Assembly: GCF_019175285.1 (NCBI RefSeq)
Contig: NC_056530.1
Span: 5,940,392 to 6,004,391 of the forward strand
Source of the DNA: Sceloporus undulatus
Lineage: Eukaryota; Chordata; Lepidosauria; Squamata; Phrynosomatidae
Length of the DNA: 64,000 nt
Direction of reading: 5' to 3'
Part shown: piece by piece, positions 58,505 through 64,000 of the stretch
Layout of the letters: the number at the start of each line of letters is the position of its first letter
How positions within the stretch are numbered: the first letter of the stretch is position 1
Notes under the pieces: model-generated
What the model was told of the DNA's origin: nothing
Database searches by the model: none
What the model saw: the letters and a program-made list of their open reading frames with translations, nothing else
Position numbers and translations under genes: made by a program

Positions 58505-59655
58505 TCTGATCTTTTTTGATTAAATTACCAGCTTGGTAGGCAAAGGGAATGCTGCAGATAAAGCATATCTCAATTTCAGTAAAGCCTTTGACAAGGTTCC
58601 CCATGACATTCTTGCAAACAAGCTTGTAAAATGTGGGCTAGACAAGGTAACTGTTACATGGATCTGTAATTGGTTGACCGGCCGAACCCAAAGGGTGCTC
58701 AACAATGGCTCTTTTTCATCCTGGAGAGAAGTGAGCAGTGGGGTCCCACAGGGCTCTGTCCTGGGCCCAGTGCTGTTCAACATCTTTATCAATGACTTGG
58801 ATGAAAGAACTGGGGGCACACTTATCAAATTTGCAGATGACACCAAATTAGGAACAGCTAATGTCCCAGAGGACAGGATCAAAATTCAAGACCTGAAGAT
58901 TAGAAAACTGGGTCAAAGCTAACAAAATGAATTTCAACACAGAGAAATGTATGGTACTTCACTTAGAGCAGAAAAACAAATGCAGAGATATAGGATGGGG
59001 GACACCTGGCTGAATGAGACTACATGTGAAAGGGATCTAAGAGTCCAAGTAGACCACAAGTTGAACATGAGTCAACAGTTGCAATGCAGCAGCTAACAAG
59101 GCCAATGTGATTTTAGGCTGCATCAATCGTGGTGTCTAGATCAAGGGAAGTAATAGTCCCACTGTATTCTGTTCTGGTCAGGCTTCACCTGGAATACTGT
59201 GTCTTCTGAGCACAATTCAAAAAAGACATTGAGAAACTGGAGTGTGTCCAAAGGAGGGCGACTAAAATGGTGAATGGTTTGGAAACATTATCAGAAGGGA
59301 GTTGGATATGTTTATCCTGGAGAAGAAATTATTATGGGGTGATATGATAGCCCTGTTTAAGTATTTGAAGGGTGTCACATTGAGGACAGTGGATTTTGCT
59401 GCTCCAGAGACTAGAACACAGAACAACGGATGCAAGCTACAGGAAAAGATTCCAGCTCAAAATTAGGAGGAACCTCTCAATAATAAGAGCTGTTAAGACA
59501 GTGGAATACATTCCCTCAGAGTGTAATGGAGTCTCCTTCCTTTGAGGTCTTTAAACAGACAGGATGGGCATTTGTCGGAGCTGCCTTGTGAGTTCTTGCA
59601 TGACAAGGGGTTGGACTGGATGGCCCTTGGGATCTTTGAACTCTGATTCTGGCAG
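58505..59655 (+). mobile_element. CR1 LINE, 5'-truncated in RT
   Basis: Begins within the RT ('cagcttggtaggcaaaggg'). It reads [60 protein letters not shown] and [10 protein letters not shown], then frames shift and the 3' part runs to the tail 'ggactggatggcccttggg'. The FADD catalytic motif is kept. Close relative of the copy at 62755. Confidence 0.85.
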
Positions 59656-60640
59656 ATAATTAAGCTGAACCTGTTAGGAAGTCTCTCGCTTAGGGGAATT
59701 TTAATTAGCTCAAATTTAGCTGAGAGGTGGCTTGAACAAAACCACGTGCCGGAATCAGGTCCCAACAGCGTATACCAGAGGTCGCCAGCAAGCCCCAAGA
59801 GAAAGAGACGCTGATACCAACCAGGCCCAATTAAAAGGGTAACGTTTATTAAAGCACAGTGAAAACCACACAGCAAAAGGGGAGTATACACATACACATA
59901 CACACACACATATTCAATGCTACAGCAGGGGATGGGTGTTAGGGAGATAGGTTTGAGAAAGAGAGGCACCACTAAGGAATACTACCTTAGAAGTCTTCTA
60001 AGTCTGATGAAGCTTGGATGGATAGTGGATCACGGCCCCAGGAGTGCGGGGGGAAGAGGGCCGTGGGAGCTAAGAGCAGAGTTCAAACTGGCGTGGACCC
60101 GCTTGCAACCTGGTGATAGCACAAGGAGGGTCCAAAAACCCGGGGTTCTTATAGTGCGAAACGTAGCTGGAGGCTAGGGAGACTTGCTAGACAAAGGTGT
60201 TGATTGTTTGGGCTTTGTTAGGCCAAGAGCAAGTAATGTGTTGCACAATGCATTTAGGTCTGGACACAATTTGGAGGGGTATCCGACTTGATTACTGAGT
60301 CGTTTATCTGCAGCTTTTGTATTTGGCTCCAGTTGGTGAATGTTTTGGTTGTCTTTTTTTTTTTAAAGGACAGTGGCCTATTTGAAGTGCTTGTCCAACC
60401 CATTGGACTATTTTACAGTAACAGTTCACCTTAGGAGAGCTACAATGCATTTATGTAAAACAAACCTTTTACATGAAAAGACCCATTGAATCAATGGGTT
60501 TACTGACCATTAAACAGCTAATTCAGGGCATCTGCTCTATTTTGGAGCCGTAATGCCCACTCTTGTCTCAAGCATCACCAGGGGCATAAGTTAAACCTTT
60601 ACAGCTAATCCACCCAAGATCCTTTGGTTCACAGACAGGA
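59656..60640. other. Unassigned repeat-like region
   Basis: 59660-60240 looks like part of a moderately GC-rich dispersed element ('aaaagggtaacgtttattaaagcac' may be a reversed polyadenylation region). An AC-rich run is at 59887-59912. Family not recognised. The rest is AT-rich and unassigned. Confidence 0.35.
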
Positions 60641-60676
60641 TGATGTTAACTATAATATTAAGGTAGCACACATGTT

Positions 60677-60877
60677 TTAAGTCAAAACTATGTAGAGAAG
60701 TAAACAAGAGAGACTGTAGATGGTACTCATGAAAATGAACAAAAATCCTTTAATAAAACACAGGTATGGACATGTAGCTGTTTCAACCATGGCTCCGCAG
60801 ATCCCAGAAAATTTGCTAGTAACTTCTTGTTTTTTGTCAGTTTGTTGCATGACAAGTTCCAAAATGCTTTTGAAGAC
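60677..60877 (-). CDS. Candidate last exon of an unidentified - strand gene
   Basis: Reading the - strand, a good acceptor (TATTTCTTCTAG) precedes an open stretch. Two frames are open for at least 45 codons (VFKSILELVMQQTDKKQEVT or SSKAFWNLSCNKLTKNKKLL). Only the second agrees in phase with the candidate exon at 62094-62177. No match to a known family that I can name. Confidence 0.25.
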   Translation of the reverse strand, partial: VFKSILELVMQQTDKKQEVTSKFSGICGAMVETATCPYLCFIKGFLFIFMSTIYSLSCLLLYIVLT

Positions 60878-62093
60878 CTAGAAGAAATAACAGATTACTC
60901 TGAAGTTAGGTTTTAAGAATTTAAGTACTCAGTTATTTACAGTTAGGCAGCAGATAGATCTGCTCATATATTTTAGGATAAGTTGCAGTACATCTGCAAG
61001 AGCTACTGACTCCCATCTGTCCAAATACCACCAACAACTAAAAATCCCCATCCCTCCGCCAATTGGAAAAAAAAAAAACTGGTAATGGATTATGGTGTGA
61101 AACAACTTGCTATTTCAGTTCTGGTGGTTGCTGATGCTGTTAGTGTGTGCCGTCAAATTGGCTTTGACTTATAGTGACCCTAAGAAAAAGACTTCCTAAG
61201 TGTCCATAATCTGAGATAATGCAAATTCAGGACCATGTCTGTCCTCCTCTTTTCCTATCACCTTCAAATTTACCTAGCACTGTCTTGCTGTTTATATTAC
61301 GTTCAAAGTACAATAGCCCATTTATTCATTTTTGCTTCCAGCAAGAGTAACATGAGTGTATGCATATTGGTAACTGAAGCTGTAACCAGTATGAGAACCA
61401 AACAAGGAAAATAAGATTTCTATTCCAAGTACAGTATAACTCCAACCTCCAAATCCAATTTATAAAAGGGCTAACAATGCCTACTAAACAAATGGCATTC
61501 CCACATTATAGGACTCATCTAAGCTCAAAATTAAAATCCTAAAATAGATTATGAAGTCAGTTCAAAGAAGTTGATCATTTTTGGTTCTGTGTAAAAGTTA
61601 CCAAAGCACTATCTTTGTACATATATATGAACTACAAGATTGTCATAATGCTGGAATGTGCCAATGGATAGAGTAGAACAAGCAAAGAGGATTTTGTCCT
61701 TTGGACAAATTGTTTCTTTCCATTGTATCTGGTTGGTCTCAGCCCCATATCCGCAGGATTCATCCAGCTGTCACCATTAAAAACATGAGTCATCACAGAC
61801 CAGTCAGAAGTGTTCTTCACTCAACATATGCCATCAGTCACATGCTTCCCAGCAGGAGAACTGTAACTGCAACTGAAACAACTATAAGTTGTTTATTGAT
61901 ACATCTTGGAAAAATTTATCTGGAGTACAATTACCAGGGTTACCCAGCCAGCTTGGCTGGGAGGTTCTAGCAAGTGTACTCCAAAAACACCACTTTTCCA
62001 AACTCTTTGTTGTTGACAACTACTGTATATTTTACCCAATACAGGTCAAGGAAAGACAACATGTATCCTATTGTTACTAATAGGATCTTACAC

Positions 62094-62177
62094 ATTATCC
62101 AAGACATGTCAACTGTTTCTTCCACTTGAAGATCCCCTTCAGAAGAACAGGAATCTTCCCACTCTGTATAACCACTC
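62094..62177 (-). CDS. Candidate internal exon of an unidentified - strand gene
   Basis: - strand acceptor TGTCTTAATAG, donor AAT/GTGTAAG, 84 bp. Reads SGYTEWEDSCSSEGDLQVEE and TVDMSW: acidic, serine-rich, protein-like. Upstream exons would lie beyond the CR1 copy and the window end. In human the neighbour in this position is TRNAU1AP, but the sequence does not look like its C-terminus. Confidence 0.3.
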
Positions 62178-62210
62178 CTATTAAGACAAAAACAACACAA
62201 GCCCACAAAT

Positions 62211-62750
62211 CATACCCTAAATTGAGCAAACATTAACAGTGCATCCCCTTAATAGCTTAAATAAACACAATGAGGCTTATGCATAAGTGAGCAGGCATAG
62301 GATTCAAGCCTCAATTACTTTATAGCAAAGGTCAGGAACCTTTGGCCCTCAGCTGCTTAGGCCTAAAAGATCTCATCATCCCCACCCCATTTGTTTTTTA
62401 AATTAATCTTAGATCAGTAACTTTTCACCTTCTTACTTTTCACCTCATATGAAAAGAATACTCCTTATCATGACATCTCCAATACTAATTCAAAACATTC
62501 TGGCAAAATTTTGTCACTTTATTTGGGGTTAGATATCATCTATTCATCAGCTTACACACAGCTATTTTTTTATATTACTACACAAAGTAAATTTTGTATG
62601 TTTAGATCACATTTCCCTCATACATCCATATGGATCCTAAGGTCCAAAAATTTTGAGCCCACTTTATTATGTATTCTTTTTTTACATGGTCATCTTCTGT
62701 CTCTAGTTTCAAAAGCCATTTTTACACTTTAATGATATAGTTATCATTAA
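62211..62750. other. AT-rich, nothing recognised
   Basis: No gene or named repeat. Confidence 0.5.
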
Positions 62751-62754
62751 ATCG

Positions 62755-64000
62755 CCAAGGGGGAATTCAAACAAATAGCTCGCCTGTGTAGAGGTAAAGT
62801 CAGAAAAGCTAATGCACAGAATGAACTCAGGCTTGCTAGAGAGGTTAAGAACAATAAAAAGGGCCTTTTTTGATATGTCATCAGCAAAAGGAAGACAAAG
62901 GAAATGGTAGGGCCACTGCGTGCAGAAGATGGCAAAATGCTAACAGAAGACAGAGAAAAGGCAGGATTACCCAACACCTTCTTTGCCTCAGTCTTCTCAG
63001 AAACGGCAAAGGGAGCTCAACCCGAGGATAATGGAGCAGAGGACAGAAAAGGGGAATTTCAGCACAGAATAAGTAAAGAGATAGTACAGGAATATCTTGT
63101 TAATCTAAAAGGATCCCAACAATTATCATCCAATTGGTCTGACATCAATCCCAGGAAAGATTCTGGAGCAGATCATTAAACAGAGAGTCTGTGAACATCT
63201 AGAAAGCAATGCCATAATCACAAAAAGTCAACACGGGTTTCAGAGAAAGAAGTCATGCCAGACAAACCTGATCTCTTTTTTTGATAAAATTACCAGCTTA
63301 TTAGATGAAGGAAATGCTGTGGATATAGTATATCTTGATTTCAGTAAGGCCTTTGACAAAGTTCCCCATGATATTCTTGCAAACAAGCTTGTAAAATGTG
63401 GGCTAGACAAAGTAACTGTTACATGGATTTGTAACTGGTTGACCGACCGAACGCAAATGGTGCTCAACAATGGCTCCTTTTCATCTTGGAGAGAAGTGAC
63501 CAGTGGGGTCCCACAAGGCTCTGTCCTCGGGCCAGTTCTATTCAACATCTTTATCAATGACTTGGAGGACAAAATTGGGGGAATACTTATCAAATTTGCA
63601 TATGACACCAAATTAAGAGGAGTAGCTAATACTCCAGAGGACAGGATAAAGATTCAAAATGACCTGAACAGACTAGAAAACTGGGCCAAAGCTAACAAAA
63701 TAAACTTCAACATGGAGAAATGTAAGGTATTGCACTTAGGGCAGNNNNNNNNNNAAAAATGAAATGCACAGATATAGGATGGGGGACACCTGGCTGAACG
63801 ACAGACTTATATGTGTGAAAGGGATCTGGGAGTCCAAGTAGACCACAAGTTGAACACGAGTCAACAGTGTGATGCAGCAGCTAAAAAGGTCAATGCAATT
63901 TTAGGCTGCATCAATAAAAGTATAGCGTCTAGATCAAGGGAAGTAATAGTGCCACTGTATTCTGCTTTGGTCAGGCCCCACCTGGAATATTGTGTCCAGT
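62755..64000 (+). mobile_element. CR1 LINE, continues past window end
   Basis: Starts before the RT ('gccaagggggaattcaaacaaatagctc'). One internal join near 63105 skips part of the sequence before NYHPIGLTSIPGKILEQIIK-like codons. Then comes [40 protein letters not shown], and IKFAYDTKL where family members have FADDTKL, so a catalytic Asp is replaced by Tyr. It is interrupted by an N gap (63745-63754). Ends inside the C-terminal part at the window edge. Confidence 0.9.
63745..63754. other. Assembly gap (10 N)
   Basis: Ten Ns within the CR1 coding region, just after LGQ. Confidence 0.95.

Noticed and set aside
61632-61820. 62-codon - strand frame WMNPADMGLRPTRYNGKK
   Set aside because: Protein-like in part, but with no clear acceptor or donor; kept only as a note under the unidentified-gene finding.

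Overview
The window looks like a squamate reptile (lizard) chromosome. Protein-coding exons are small and separated by long introns, and the introns and intergenic DNA are packed with families typical of lizards: Sauria-type tRNA SINEs, a 5S-rRNA-headed SINE, CR1 and L2 LINEs, DIRS tyrosine-recombinase retrotransposons, and many short non-autonomous DNA transposons (MITEs). Three 10-N runs show that this is an assembled scaffold.

Three host genes can be supported. (1) The last two coding exons of TAF12 (775-863 and 3415-3450, + strand), identified by a C-terminal sequence that matches vertebrate TAF12 almost word for word. (2) A gene of the Maestro/MROH HEAT-repeat family on the + strand, with sixteen exons from 14840 to 43417. 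Splice phases agree from exon to exon except for one apparent frameshift in the first exon seen. (3) RAB42 on the - strand, both coding exons (56280-56039 and 50692-50272), giving a complete 220-residue Rab GTPase. TAF12 and RAB42 point toward each other, as I recall them doing in human; the MROH gene lies between them. Weak candidate exons of an unidentified - strand gene lie at 60.7-62.2 kb.

Layout: 0-4.7 kb TAF12 3' end; 4.7-14.8 kb intergenic repeats, including two GC-rich multi-hairpin elements; 14.8-43.6 kb MROH gene, whose second intron holds a 6.3 kb DIRS element inside a Tigger-like MITE that also carries a hAT MITE; 43.6-50.2 kb repeats, including an old DIRS remnant and a hAT MITE containing a short coding-like piece with a PPPSY motif; 50.3-56.3 kb RAB42; 56.3-64 kb MITE, SINE and two same-strand CR1 copies, the second running off the window.

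The most unusual material is a set of foldback elements. Three compact copies (about 230 bp, near-perfect 100-bp arms) and two longer GC-rich copies (about 360 bp, built from serial hairpins) share the same termini, which begin GGC and carry a TTACAGAC-NGCC motif. Where target duplications are clear they are 3 bp (ATA, TAA), which suggests a PIF/Harbinger-type origin.
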